From: Allobosea sp. Root381
GTDB lineage: Bacteria; Pseudomonadota; Alphaproteobacteria; Rhizobiales; Beijerinckiaceae
Assembly (NCBI RefSeq): GCF_001429395.1
Contig: NZ_LMJT01000002.1
Coordinates: 1-64,000, forward strand
Direction: 5' to 3'
DNA: 64,000 bases
Shown here: positions 1 to 8,356 of the stretch, piece by piece
How positions within the stretch are numbered: position 1 is the first letter of the stretch
How the letters are laid out: the number at the start of each line of letters is the position of its first letter
Position numbers and translations under genes: made by a program
Notes under the pieces: generated by a model
The model's input: only the letters and a program-made list of their open reading frames with translations
Told to the model about the DNA's origin: nothing
Database searches by the model: none

Positions 1-102
1 TACAAGCCGCCAGCACCGCCCGCCGTGCTCTGGCCGGCTGCACAAACCCAACCCACTTCGCGGGCCATCTCAACCGTGGCCGCCAAGCCCACCATGCATT
101 AG
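1..102 (+). CDS. Transposase, C-terminal fragment (cut by window edge)
   Basis: Reading from base 1 gives 33 residues that start YKPPAPPAV and end AAKPTMH before a TAG stop. A Y-K-P-P-A-P turn followed by a proline/alanine-rich tail is what the last residues of rve-type (DDE integrase core) transposases of the IS3 group look like. The catalytic core lies to the left of the window, so neither subgroup nor integrity can be judged. Confidence 0.5.
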   Translation, partial: YKPPAPPAVLWPAAQTQPTSRAISTVAAKPTMH

Positions 103-135
103 ATTAAAACCGGGCCACCTGATGGGGGCAGGCCA
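1..135 (+). mobile_element. Right end of an insertion sequence (IS3-like), left part outside the window
   Basis: The window opens inside a transposase reading frame that stops at 102 (TAG), followed by about 30 non-coding bases ending near GGGGGCAGGCCA, which look like a terminal inverted repeat. The element end near 135 is an estimate, because the opposite end is not in the window and no target duplication can be checked. It sits at the left of an accessory region with broken genes, which fits. Confidence 0.5.
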
Positions 136-194
136 AACGCAGCCTCGAGCATTTCCGACGGATCGAGGGTCTTGTGAAAGCTCTCGACGACGTC

Positions 195-311
195 TCAACG
201 CCTCAGGATCGCGACCGCGTTTAGGGCGAAGTTATTCGGGGCGTCGGGTTCCCATACAGGTTTCTCGCCGGCGCGCCTCAGATCGTTAAGCAGGCTGACT
301 CGGATCCACAT
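195..311 (-). CDS. Short unassigned reading frame, possibly a gene remnant
   Basis: Between the IS end and the CoA-transferase gene the only readable frame is 38 codons on the minus strand, starting MWIRVSLLN and stopping at TGA. It has protein-like composition but no recognisable motif, and the stretch just downstream reads protein-like in another frame, so this may be the decayed end of a longer gene. The remainder of 136-388 shows nothing except the repeat at 323-365. Confidence 0.2.
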   Translation of the reverse strand: MWIRVSLLNDLRRAGEKPVWEPDAPNNFALNAVAILRR

Positions 312-322
312 CAGGACGCCGC

Positions 323-365
323 AATGTCCGCTTTCTCGCGATCAGCCAATGTCAGGAAGTGGCGC
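323..365 (+). repeat. Dispersed hairpin repeat, copy 1
   Basis: This stretch aligns almost base for base with 16571-16614. Both contain GTCCGCTT, an ATC-rich middle, then CCAATGTC and GGAAGTGGCGC. The outer parts CCGCTTTC and GGAAGTGG can pair as an 8-bp RNA stem using two G-U pairs. It lies between the IS end and the catabolic operon and overlaps no gene. Confidence 0.6.
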
Positions 366-388
366 GGTTGTTCGCGGCAGCAGAGTGA

Positions 389-1543
389 TCAACCACCGCC
401 ACGCCGCGACGGCCCTGTCGGAGGTACTCTCTGCAATTTGGTTGTGGAACGGCTGAATTTGATCGGCGAACCGATTCCACGATAGCCGCCCCTCTCGATG
501 ATCATCTCACGATGCGCACTATGAGGATGAGCTAATGCCTGCGCGACGCTGAGCACTGGCGAGCATGGCACGCTATGACGGATTAGCTTTTCGGCAATGG
601 TGACTGCGTCATCTTTTCTGAATGCGTCTTCCAAGATCTCCCTCAGCGCCTCGCGGTTTGAAACGCGGCTGCGATTGCAAACGAAGCGTTTATCCTCGGC
701 AAGACCATTGAGGCCCAGGATCTCACATAGCCCTCTGAACTGGCGGTCGTTTCCGACGGCCAGGAAAATCTGGCCATTACCTGTGTCGAAGCTGTCATAG
801 GGTGCGATGTTGGGGTGGGCGCTGCCGGTCCGCTGGGGCTCGAGCCCCGAGAACAGAAAGTTCGCCCCCTGCGGATGGAGCAGGGATAAAGCACAGTCGT
901 ACAGCGCGATATCAACGAACTGTCCGCGCCCGCTGGACCGTCTTTCCTGCAAGGCCAACATGATCCCGAGCGCCGCGTTCAGGCCGGTCGTGAGGTCGAC
1001 CACCGGAATGCCGATCCTTACCGGCTCGCCACCTGCCGCGCCATTGAGGCTCATGAGTCCTGAAATGGCCTGGATCGCCGCGTCATAGCCGGGCAGGCCG
1101 CCGAGCGGCCCATCGGCGCCAAAGCCGGATATCGAGCACTGCACGAGGCTTGGAAACCGCTCCGAAAGTTGCTGGCGTCCGAAGCCCCAATTCGCCAGAG
1201 TGCCCGGCTTGAAGTTGTCGATCAGGACGTCGGCCTCGACGAGGAGTTCGGAGAGCTGGGCGCGGCCCCCCTCGCTCGCAAGATCGAGCACCATGCCCCG
1301 CTTGTTGCGATTGACGCCCTCGAAATAGGCGCTGCTCTCACCCCCGACGAAAGGCGGGCCCCAGTTGCGCGTCTCGTCCCCCTGCGGCGGCTCGATCTTA
1401 AGAACGTCGGCGCCATGGTCGGCGAGGATCTGCGTGCAATAAGGGCCCGCAAGAACACGGGTAAGATCAATCACGCGCAATCCGGCGAGGGCGCCCGCAG
1501 CCTCCAGTTGAGATGTGACATCGGCTCCGAAGCGCGCATCCAT
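389..1543 (-). CDS. CaiB/BaiF family (class III) CoA-transferase
   Basis: Family members move CoA between carboxylic acids through an aspartyl-CoA intermediate. The N-terminus has the family opening GLRVIDLTRVLAGPYCTQ and the aspartate of a GYD motif (about residue 154) sits where the catalytic Asp is expected. The 384-residue length is normal. I start at the ATG that overlaps the acyl-CoA dehydrogenase stop (TGATG) rather than at an ATG 30 codons upstream, because the extra residues are not family-like. It is the last gene of the minus-strand operon. It probably activates the imported acid or recycles CoA from its breakdown product; the substrate is unknown. Confidence 0.88.
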   Translation of the reverse strand: MDARFGADVTSQLEAAGALAGLRVIDLTRVLAGPYCTQILADHGADVLKIEPPQGDETRNWGPPFVGGESSAYFEGVNRNKRGMVLDLASEGGRAQLSELLVEADVLIDNFKPGTLANWGFGRQQLSERFPSLVQCSISGFGADGPLGGLPGYDAAIQAISGLMSLNGAAGGEPVRIGIPVVDLTTGLNAALGIMLALQERRSSGRGQFVDIALYDCALSLLHPQGANFLFSGLEPQRTGSAHPNIAPYDSFDTGNGQIFLAVGNDRQFRGLCEILGLNGLAEDKRFVCNRSRVSNREALREILEDAFRKDDAVTIAEKLIRHSVPCSPVLSVAQALAHPHSAHREMIIERGGYRGIGSPIKFSRSTTKLQRVPPTGPSRRGGG

Positions 1544-2742
1544 CAGTATGACCTCGGCAGATCCAGAACTTTCTCCGCGATGAAGTTCTTGATCATCTGC
1601 GGGCTCACCGGCGCGAGGCGGGGGATCAGGCACTCACGTAGATAGCGCTCGACGTGATACTCTGCCGCATAGCCCATGCCGCCGTGCGTGAGGATGGCGG
1701 TCTCGCAGGCGCCGAAGGCCGCTTCGGCTGCGAGATATTTCGCCGAATTGGCCTCGGCGCCGCAGTCCCGGCCGGCGTCATAGAGCTCGGCGGCACGGCC
1801 GACCATCAGATTGGCCGCCTCCAGCTGCATCCAGTTGGTCGCCAGCGGATGCTGTATGGCCTGATTCTGGCCGATCGGCCTGTCGAAGACGATACGCTCG
1901 CGGGCATAGCGCGTCGCCCGGCGCAGCGCGGCCCTGCCGAGCCCCACCGCCTCGGCCGCGATCAGGATGCGCTCGGGGTTGAAGCCGTGCAGGATCTGGC
2001 GAAAGCCGTCGCCCTCGACTCCGATCAGGTCGGCGGCAGGCACCGCCCAGTTCTCGAAGATCAGCATGTTCGAGTCGACCGCATGCCGGCCCATTTTCTC
2101 GATTTCCCGGATCTCGACCTGGCTGCGGTCGAGATCGGTGTAGAACAGGCTCAGCCCGTCCGTCGGGCGTCGGACCGCCTCAAGCGGGGTCGAGCGCGCC
2201 AGCAGCAGGACCTTGTCAGCGACCTGCGCCGTCGAGATCCAGATCTTCTGGCCGCTCAACAGGTAATGATCGCCCTCGCGGCGCGCGCGAGTCCGCAGCT
2301 TCGTGGTGTTGAGCCCGGCATCGGGCTCCGTCACGGCGAAACATGCCTTCTGCTCGCCCCGGATCAGCGGCGGCAGCATGCGCTGCTTCTGGGCCTGGCT
2401 GCCGAACACGACCACAGGCTGCAGGCCGAAGATGTTCATGTGCACCGAGGATGCACCGCTCATCCCTGCGCCGCTTTCGGCGATCGTGCGCATCATTGTC
2501 GCGGCCGCGGCCATTCCCTGGCCGGCTCCGCCGAACTCGACAGGCATCGCGATGCCGAGCCAGCCGCCATCGGCGATCGCACGGTGGAACTCCTCGGGAA
2601 ACCGTCCCTCGCGATCGCAGCTCAGCCAGTAATCGTCGCCGAAGCGCGCGCAGATCTGCGCGATCGCCGCGGCGATCTCCTCATGCGCGAGCTTTTCCTG
2701 CATGTCCGCACCCGGCTCAAGCGTGGAGGCCGGGGCGATCAT
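1543..2742 (-). CDS. Acyl-CoA dehydrogenase family flavoprotein
   Basis: 399 residues with the usual three-part fold: helical N-terminus, central beta domain with CFAVTEPDAGLN and GQKIWIS, and helical C-terminus with RERIVFDRPIG, ILTHGGMGYAAE and YLRE. It would oxidise an acyl-CoA to a 2-enoyl-CoA with FAD and pass electrons to ETF. One oddity: near the C-terminus, where many members carry the catalytic Glu, this protein reads APVSPQMI, so the position by eye is Gln. A Glu in NPERILIA on helix G could serve instead, as in isovaleryl-CoA dehydrogenase. The start overlaps the upstream stop by ATGA and the stop overlaps the CoA-transferase start, so translation is coupled. Confidence 0.88.
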   Translation of the reverse strand: MIAPASTLEPGADMQEKLAHEEIAAAIAQICARFGDDYWLSCDREGRFPEEFHRAIADGGWLGIAMPVEFGGAGQGMAAAATMMRTIAESGAGMSGASSVHMNIFGLQPVVVFGSQAQKQRMLPPLIRGEQKACFAVTEPDAGLNTTKLRTRARREGDHYLLSGQKIWISTAQVADKVLLLARSTPLEAVRRPTDGLSLFYTDLDRSQVEIREIEKMGRHAVDSNMLIFENWAVPAADLIGVEGDGFRQILHGFNPERILIAAEAVGLGRAALRRATRYARERIVFDRPIGQNQAIQHPLATNWMQLEAANLMVGRAAELYDAGRDCGAEANSAKYLAAEAAFGACETAILTHGGMGYAAEYHVERYLRECLIPRLAPVSPQMIKNFIAEKVLDLPRSY

Positions 2743-3644
2743 TCCGCCGCCTGCCTGCCGCTACGATCCCAGCGCGCCTCGAATTCCCAGACGTCCGGAA
2801 AGCCCATCAGCTTGTGCATCTCGGCGGTCGGGAACATCGGCACGGGCATGTCGGTCTGGATGCCGTGCCGTTGCAGATGGCCATAGGCCGACTGCAGGGC
2901 CCCGGCGGCCGCCTTGTGTGCCATGCCGGCATAGATCGCGATGCTGTAGCCCATTCGCTTGAGCTCGGCTGCGGCGATGTCCGGCGTGCGCCCGTCATAG
3001 ACGCAGTTGAGCAGGAGATGCGCGCCGCAGCCGCCCAGCTCGGCGGGAATGCGCGCGATCTCGGCCAGCGTCTCCGGCGCTTCGATGAAGATGATGTCTG
3101 CGCCGGCCTTGGCATAGGCGACTCCGCGCCTCAGGGCTTCGTCGAGACCGAGGCTCGTGCGGGCGTCGGTACGGGCGACGATGATGGTATCGTCCTTCTG
3201 CCGCGCCTCCAGCGCCACCTCAATCTTCAGCACCATCTCCTCGATCGGGATCACGCTGCGGCCCAGCGTGTGCCCGCACTTCTTGGGCATGGTCTGGTCC
3301 TCGATCTGGATGCCGGCTGCTCCGGCCGCCTCGTAGCCCCGCACGGTCCGCCGCACGTTCAGGAGCCCACCATAGCCGGTATCGGCATCCGCGATGAGCG
3401 GGGTCTGTGTCTCGCCGCCGAGCCTGGCGACGCGCTCGACCATCTCGCTATAGGTGGCCAGGCCCGCATCGGCGATGCCGAGGGAGGAGGCGACGACGCC
3501 ATAGCCCGTCATGTAGAGCGAGCTGAAGCCCATGGCGTCGGCTATCCGTGCCGAGATCATGTCGTAGACACCGGGCGCGATCACGAGCTCGTCGCCGTTC
3601 AGGGCCGCGCGCAGCCTGCCGGCCTTGCTTTGATCCTTGCTCAT
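2739..3644 (-). CDS. Isocitrate lyase/PEP mutase family carbon-carbon lyase
   Basis: 301 residues of the PrpB/oxaloacetase/dimethylmalate-lyase type. Visible features are the Mg-binding IADADTGYG (about residues 84-92), GIQIEDQ, and the catalytic loop KKCGH (Cys about 123), the form that marks C-C bond-cleaving members. Such enzymes split 2-methylisocitrate, 2,3-dimethylmalate, citramalate-like or oxaloacetate substrates. The start has a clear AAAGGAG site 7-8 bases upstream; the longer open frame to the left is not lyase-like. It follows the importer genes after 101 bases and is coupled to the acyl-CoA dehydrogenase. With the LeuC/LeuD pair across the LysR gene it suggests hydration followed by aldol cleavage. 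Confidence 0.9.
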   Translation of the reverse strand: MSKDQSKAGRLRAALNGDELVIAPGVYDMISARIADAMGFSSLYMTGYGVVASSLGIADAGLATYSEMVERVARLGGETQTPLIADADTGYGGLLNVRRTVRGYEAAGAAGIQIEDQTMPKKCGHTLGRSVIPIEEMVLKIEVALEARQKDDTIIVARTDARTSLGLDEALRRGVAYAKAGADIIFIEAPETLAEIARIPAELGGCGAHLLLNCVYDGRTPDIAAAELKRMGYSIAIYAGMAHKAAAGALQSAYGHLQRHGIQTDMPVPMFPTAEMHKLMGFPDVWEFEARWDRSGRQAAE

Positions 3645-3745
3645 TGCCGTCTCCTTTCGTCTTGAGGTTCCGGATCGCTGGGCGATCGGCGCAAAGCTCC
3701 GCCGGCGGCCTTGTACGGCCACCGTCATCGCCGGCTGCGAGCCCG

Positions 3746-4489
3746 TCAGGTCACGTGGCGCAGTCGTTTCTCGATCGCGAGCAGAATTCCGGCGAGCACG
3801 AGAACGAACACCGTGATCAGGAGGACGATCGCACTCACGAGCTGGATGTCGTTGCGGTGAATCGCGCCGATCAGCAGGAAGCCGAGCCCCCGCTGCGAGG
3901 CGAACAGCTCGCCGATCAACGTGCCGAGAAAGGCCAGGGCGATGCCGATCCTGACCCCGGTGAAGATCTGCGGCAGCGCCGCCGGGAGCAGTACGTGACG
4001 CGCGGTCTGCCAGCGCGACAACCGCATGGCGCGCGCGCTGCGCAAGAGGATCGGGCTCGTGCCGTGGACCGCGTTCATCGAGAAGATCAGGATCGGGAAT
4101 ATCCCGTGCAAGGCGCCGAAGGCGATCTTGGCGGAGATGCCGAGCCCGAAAATCAGCAGCGCGATCGGGTACAGCGTCACCTTCGGCAGCGAATAAAGCG
4201 ACATGATGATCGGCTCCATCACCTCGCGCGCCATCGGCCGGGCACCCAGCACGAGGCCGAAGCCGATACCGAGGACGATCGCGATGATCGCGGCCAGGAC
4301 GAAGGCCTTCAGCGACTCCGTCGCATGCGGCAATACGGTCTCGTCTTGCAGAAGGTCGAACGCGATCGCCACGGCCCGTGCCGGCGCCACGACGGCGCTG
4401 GTGCCGAGCCACAGATGCATGAGCTGCCAGGATATCAGCACGATCACGCAGAGCAGGAGGAACGGGCCCTGGCGCTGGATCAGCGTCAT
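3746..4489 (-). CDS. ABC importer permease (SsuC/TauC type), second of two
   Basis: 247 residues with about six membrane segments and the permease-ATPase coupling region ARAMRLSRWQTARHVLLPAALPQIFTGVRIG, which follows the EAA-loop pattern (only the central part is diagnostic). It pairs with the permease encoded just upstream to make a heterodimeric pore in the inner membrane. The start ATG overlaps the upstream stop (ATGA), which decides it over longer frames. SsuC/TauC-type importers carry small organic anions such as sulfonates, nitrate, thiamine precursors and aromatic or dicarboxylic acids, so the family does not fix the substrate. Confidence 0.88.
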   Translation of the reverse strand: MTLIQRQGPFLLLCVIVLISWQLMHLWLGTSAVVAPARAVAIAFDLLQDETVLPHATESLKAFVLAAIIAIVLGIGFGLVLGARPMAREVMEPIIMSLYSLPKVTLYPIALLIFGLGISAKIAFGALHGIFPILIFSMNAVHGTSPILLRSARAMRLSRWQTARHVLLPAALPQIFTGVRIGIALAFLGTLIGELFASQRGLGFLLIGAIHRNDIQLVSAIVLLITVFVLVLAGILLAIEKRLRHVT

Positions 4490-5238
4490 CGCACACCTCC
4501 CCCGGGCAGGCGGCGCTCGTAGAAGCGGAAGCAGGAATTGATCAGCGCCGCGATCACGCAGGTCAGCAGGATCAGACCGTACATCCGCGTGGTATCGTAA
4601 TTGTCGTAGGCATAGGCAATCTCGTAGCCGAGGCCGGCCGTCGACAGGATGAACTCGCCCGCGACCACGCCGATGAACGAGTAGACGAAGGCCAGCTTCA
4701 GCCCCGTCATCAGGTGCGGCAGCGCGGCCGGCAGCGTGATCAGCCTGATCCGCGCCAGGGCGCCGAGCTGCGCGATGCGGGCCACCTTGTCGAAGACGCG
4801 CCGTTCCTTGTCGAGCCCGTCGATCGTCGCCGCGATCATGCTGACGATGGCGAGCTTGACGCCCAGCGCGACCAGCGCCGGCCGGCCGAAACCCAACAGG
4901 ACGATGAACAGCGGATAGAAGGCGAAGCTCGGGATCGCATACCATGCCGCGAGGATCGGCGCCGTGGCACGGCGCAATACGTCGTAGCGATGGATCAGGA
5001 GGCCTAGCACCGTGCCCAGGGTCACCGAAATCGCATAGGCCCCCAGGATGGTGAGCACCGTCATCGACAGGCTCGCATAGATCTCGCCATCCGCCATGAT
5101 CCCTGCCAGCGACAACGCCATCTCGCTCGGCGCGATCATCGTGCGGGCATTGATCCAGCCGGCGCGGCAGGCGATCTCGAGCCCCAGCACGAAGCCGGCG
5201 ACGACGGCGAAACGGATCCAGGCGACGCTGCCCCTCAT
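4486..5238 (-). CDS. ABC importer permease (SsuC/TauC type), first of two
   Basis: 250 residues, multiple hydrophobic spans, and a coupling-loop region around residues 155-185 (ALARIRLITLPAALPHLMTG). The chosen ATG overlaps the ATPase gene stop by four bases. It forms one half of the membrane channel of the importer encoded by this operon. Two different permeases rather than a homodimer is unusual for the SsuABC layout and points to an asymmetric pore. Confidence 0.88.
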   Translation of the reverse strand: MRGSVAWIRFAVVAGFVLGLEIACRAGWINARTMIAPSEMALSLAGIMADGEIYASLSMTVLTILGAYAISVTLGTVLGLLIHRYDVLRRATAPILAAWYAIPSFAFYPLFIVLLGFGRPALVALGVKLAIVSMIAATIDGLDKERRVFDKVARIAQLGALARIRLITLPAALPHLMTGLKLAFVYSFIGVVAGEFILSTAGLGYEIAYAYDNYDTTRMYGLILLTCVIAALINSCFRFYERRLPGGGVR

Positions 5239-6068
5239 TTCGTCATCCCGAGGGCGATGCGGGATTCCTCGCGGAGGAGGCTCCAGAGGCGCGCCGTGAG
5301 CTGGCCGAACTCGCCGCGCTCGGCCAGGCGGGAATCGCGCTCGCGCGGCCATCCCGTCTCGATCGTGTCGATGATCCGGCCCGGCCGGGCCGACATCACG
5401 CCGATGCGGTCCGAGAGCAGGTTTGCCTCGTCGAGCGCATGGGTGATGAAGAACACGGTTGCGCCCGTCTCGCGCCAGAGACGCAGCAATTCATCGCCCA
5501 TCAGCAGGCGCGTCTGCTGGTCGAGCGCGCCGAAGGGCTCGTCCATCAGGATGAAGCGCGGCTGCATCACCAGGGTCCGGCCGATGCAGACGCGCTGGCG
5601 CATGCCGCCCGACAGTTGCGCGGGATAGGCCTTCTCGAAACCGCGAAGCCCCATGAAGCCGATCGCGTAGTCGACACGACGCTGGATCTCGGCCGGGTCG
5701 GTGCCGGTGCGGCGCAGGGTAAAGGCGATGTTGTCGCTCACGGTCAGCCAGGGAAACGAGGCGTCCTCCTGGAAGACGACGCCGATCCCGGGTGGAACGG
5801 TTCCGCTTATGTCCTGCCCCTCGAACCGGGCCCGGCCCTGGCTCGGCGCCGACAGCCCCGCCAGCAGGTCGAGCAGGGTCGACTTGCCGCAACCGGAGGG
5901 GCCGACCACGCTGAAGAATTCCCCCTTGCGAAGCGAGATGTCGAGGCCGTCGAGCGCCGTGACCGGACCTTGCCCGCCACTGCCCGGAAAGGTCTTGCTG
6001 ACCCCCAGGAGCTCGGCATGCACGCTCGCAGCCACGACCTTCGGACGCAGGGCCGCCACGCTCGTCAT
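5235..6068 (-). CDS. ABC importer ATPase (SsuB/TauB type)
   Basis: 277 residues with Walker A GPSGCGKST (about 56-64), Q-loop VVFQEDASFPWLT, signature LSGGMRQR, Walker B RFILMDEPFGALD and a switch His in FFITHALDEA. It hydrolyses ATP to drive import through the two permeases encoded downstream. The first M (MTSVAALRP) overlaps the stop of the binding-protein gene by ATGA, supporting it as start. Confidence 0.93.
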   Translation of the reverse strand: MTSVAALRPKVVAASVHAELLGVSKTFPGSGGQGPVTALDGLDISLRKGEFFSVVGPSGCGKSTLLDLLAGLSAPSQGRARFEGQDISGTVPPGIGVVFQEDASFPWLTVSDNIAFTLRRTGTDPAEIQRRVDYAIGFMGLRGFEKAYPAQLSGGMRQRVCIGRTLVMQPRFILMDEPFGALDQQTRLLMGDELLRLWRETGATVFFITHALDEANLLSDRIGVMSARPGRIIDTIETGWPRERDSRLAERGEFGQLTARLWSLLREESRIALGMTK

Positions 6069-7063
6069 GAGCCGGTCTTCAGGTCGGCCGGCAGGAAGCG
6101 CCGATCGATCATCTCGTCGAGATTGACGGGACGCTCGATCTGCCCGGCCTTGACCATGTCGTCGATGACCGTCTCCATCGCCTGCCGGTCGAAGGCGCCC
6201 TCGCTCCACCAGCGCTCGGAGACCAGGCTGACATTCTTGATCATGCTTTCGACAATGTCGGGATCAAGCCGCATGTCCTTGGAGGACAGCTTGGCGGTTT
6301 CGGCGAGGTTCTCGTAGATGAACTTCACCCCGCGGCGCCGCGCCTCGATGATGCGCCGGATCTCGTCGCCCTTCTTTTCGATGTTCTCGACGGTGGCGAT
6401 GCCGACCGTCTGCATCGGTGGCGGCACGTCGCGGTCGACCCAGCGGATCGGCTGGAGCTTCATCCCGTTCCGCAGCGACATCGTGTAGGCGGGCTCGGTG
6501 GCCAGCGCGATATCGGCCTTCTTGTTGACGAGTGCCGTGATGCCCGGCGCGATGTCGCCTGCCGCCAACATCTTGACGTCTGACAACGGCACCTTGTGCA
6601 GGTTCAGGAAGGAGATGACCTGCGCCTCGGAGGAGGAGCGAGGCCGCGAAAACGCGATGGTCTTTCCCTTCAGATCGGCGGGCGTCTCGATCTTGTCGCC
6701 CTCCCGGATGACCCAGAAGCCGTTGCGGCCGATCGTGCCGGCGTTGACGATCTTGATCGGGAAGCCTTCCTTGATCGCGGAGATCGCGGCGGTCAGCGCA
6801 ACCTCGCCATAGACCGTCCCGCCCGCCATCAGGTTGCGCACGCTGGTACCGCCGCCCTTCGAGGTCAGGATACCCTTGACGTCGATGCCCGCTTCCTTGA
6901 ACCAGCCCTTCTCCAGCGCCACGGAATAGGGAATGCCGTACATGCCGGCACCGTAATGGGTGACGACGATCTCGGTCGCCGTAGCAGCCGCAGGAGCCAG
7001 CGTCACGGCGCCGGCCACGGCCATCCCTCGCGCCGATCGCGCGATCATCTTCAAGAAGCGCAT
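6065..7063 (-). CDS. Periplasmic substrate-binding protein (NMT1/SsuA-like)
   Basis: 332 residues. Residues 1-29 form a signal peptide with basic start, hydrophobic stretch and an A-x-A type site (ATATE). The mature part opens IVVTHYGAGMYGIPYSVALEKGWFKEAGID, typical of the SsuA/TauA/NMT1 group (only the beginning is diagnostic), and contains PADLKGKTIAFSR. A strong GAGGAGGAA site precedes the ATG. It is the first gene of the seven-gene minus-strand operon, so it captures the substrate that the lyase/CoA genes downstream then use. 131 bases upstream lies a candidate LysR operator. Confidence 0.88.
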   Translation of the reverse strand: MRFLKMIARSARGMAVAGAVTLAPAAATATEIVVTHYGAGMYGIPYSVALEKGWFKEAGIDVKGILTSKGGGTSVRNLMAGGTVYGEVALTAAISAIKEGFPIKIVNAGTIGRNGFWVIREGDKIETPADLKGKTIAFSRPRSSSEAQVISFLNLHKVPLSDVKMLAAGDIAPGITALVNKKADIALATEPAYTMSLRNGMKLQPIRWVDRDVPPPMQTVGIATVENIEKKGDEIRRIIEARRRGVKFIYENLAETAKLSSKDMRLDPDIVESMIKNVSLVSERWWSEGAFDRQAMETVIDDMVKAGQIERPVNLDEMIDRRFLPADLKTGS

Positions 7064-7193
7064 TCGTTTCCTCCTCGGGTCGTTCCCTCGGTCTCCGGTC
7101 TGGTGCCGGATGATCCGGCCTTCATGCGAGGCCGGCTCTTGCGGAAACTATGGCGGGGCGACGCCCTGCTCCGCCAGCGCTCGCCTGCCACTA

Positions 7194-7208
7194 CCAGCTA
7201 TACATGCT
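7194..7208 (+). promoter_or_regulatory. Candidate LysR operator before the importer/lyase operon
   Basis: CCAGCTATACATGCT contains an AGC-N7-GCT dyad and shares 11 of 15 bases with the inverse of 8233-8247, which lies before the hydro-lyase genes. LysR proteins bind such short dyads. It sits between the end of the LysR gene and the binding-protein gene, where the operon promoter must be. Confidence 0.45.
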
Positions 7209-7229
7209 GAACATAGGAGAGGCGCTGGA

Positions 7230-8174
7230 TCAGGCCCTGCGCCGCGTCGCTCCGCCATAGGCGCGGCCCCGCAGGGCGCCGGCAGCGACATGGCCGCAGA
7301 CGGCCTCGCGGACGAGATCGATCAGGATCCTCGTGGCGGCGCTGATGGGGCGGTTCAGCGCCGTCGCCATGACGAGCTTGGCCTTCATATGCGGAGAGGA
7401 AAGCTGGATCGCGCTCAACCTGCCCTCGGCCACCTCGCGATGCACCGCCCCGAAAGGCAGGATCGTATCCGCTTCTCCCCGCTCGGCCAGCTGCTTCAGC
7501 GCCGTGACCGAATCGATCTCGAGATATGTCGGTTGCGGAATGCCCTCCGCCTGCACGGCCAGGTCGACCACCCGTCGCAGGCCGTGCCCCGCCCCGACCA
7601 GCGCCAGGCGCGAGAAGTCCAGCCCCTTCGTCGCCAGAGTCGATCTCGGGGCAGGCACGCCGGCGGCACGTACGAGGAACAGGTCCTCGAGCAGAAGCGG
7701 CGTCACGTTCGTGGTGCCGCCGCGCCGCGCGTCGTACAGGATCGCGAGATCGACCTCCCCGGCCTCGATCCACTCGGCCAGCCGGCCGCTGAAGCCTTCG
7801 AGCACGCGCAACGACGCCGCCGGGCAGGCCTGGCGGAATGTCGAGACCAGCGGCGCGACGATGGTGGCGCCGATCGACGGCGGAATTGCGAAGGTGACGA
7901 CGCCGCCCGGCGCATTCGCGTGCTCGGAGATGTCGAGGCGAACATCGTCGAGCTGAGCCAGCACGGGAACGACGGTCTCGTAGAAGCGCTTTCCCGCGTC
8001 GGTCAGAGCGATGCCCCGGCCGTGGCGATAGAAGAGCTGCGCCTTCAAACTCTGCTCGAGCCCCTGAATCTGCCGGCTCACCGTCGGCTGTGCCAGGCCC
8101 AGCCGCAACGACGCTCGCGAAAAGCTGCCGGCATCCGCGATCGCCACGAAAGTGCGTAACTCCTGAAGGTCCAT
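7230..8174 (-). CDS. LysR family transcriptional regulator of the catabolic regulon
   Basis: 314 residues. Residues 1-60 form the winged helix-turn-helix (MDLQELRTFVAIADAGSF, then RASLRLGLAQPTVSRQIQGL), and about 90-290 form the effector-binding domain. I use the ATG that gives the standard LysR N-terminus; the longer frame adds a non-family leader. It lies between the importer/lyase operon and the hydro-lyase genes and is transcribed divergently from the latter. The same dyad motif occurs before both units, so it probably controls both, with the transported compound or an intermediate as effector (inference). Confidence 0.92.
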   Translation of the reverse strand: MDLQELRTFVAIADAGSFSRASLRLGLAQPTVSRQIQGLEQSLKAQLFYRHGRGIALTDAGKRFYETVVPVLAQLDDVRLDISEHANAPGGVVTFAIPPSIGATIVAPLVSTFRQACPAASLRVLEGFSGRLAEWIEAGEVDLAILYDARRGGTTNVTPLLLEDLFLVRAAGVPAPRSTLATKGLDFSRLALVGAGHGLRRVVDLAVQAEGIPQPTYLEIDSVTALKQLAERGEADTILPFGAVHREVAEGRLSAIQLSSPHMKAKLVMATALNRPISAATRILIDLVREAVCGHVAAGALRGRAYGGATRRRA

Positions 8175-8232
8175 CGGTTCGGCGTTTCTCCCGCCTGCAG
8201 CAAACCATGCGGGCGGGGGCCGGTCCATAGCG

Positions 8233-8247
8233 AGCGGTAATAGCTGG
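8233..8247 (-). promoter_or_regulatory. Candidate LysR operator in the divergent LysR/hydro-lyase promoter
   Basis: On the minus strand this reads CCAGCTATTACCGCT, again AGC-N7-GCT, matching the site at 7194-7208 in its first eight and last three bases. It is 59 bases before the LysR start and 110 before the hydro-lyase large-subunit start, a usual position for autoregulation combined with activation of the divergent genes. Confidence 0.45.
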
Positions 8248-8356
8248 TGTGTTCCGAGGCGGCGATGCGCCGGCCCGGGGCATGCCCGATAGTGGCCGGA
8301 AAGGCGAAGCAGGCCCGCAGAGGCCGCGCATGAGGAAACGCCCGGGAGAACTGCCG

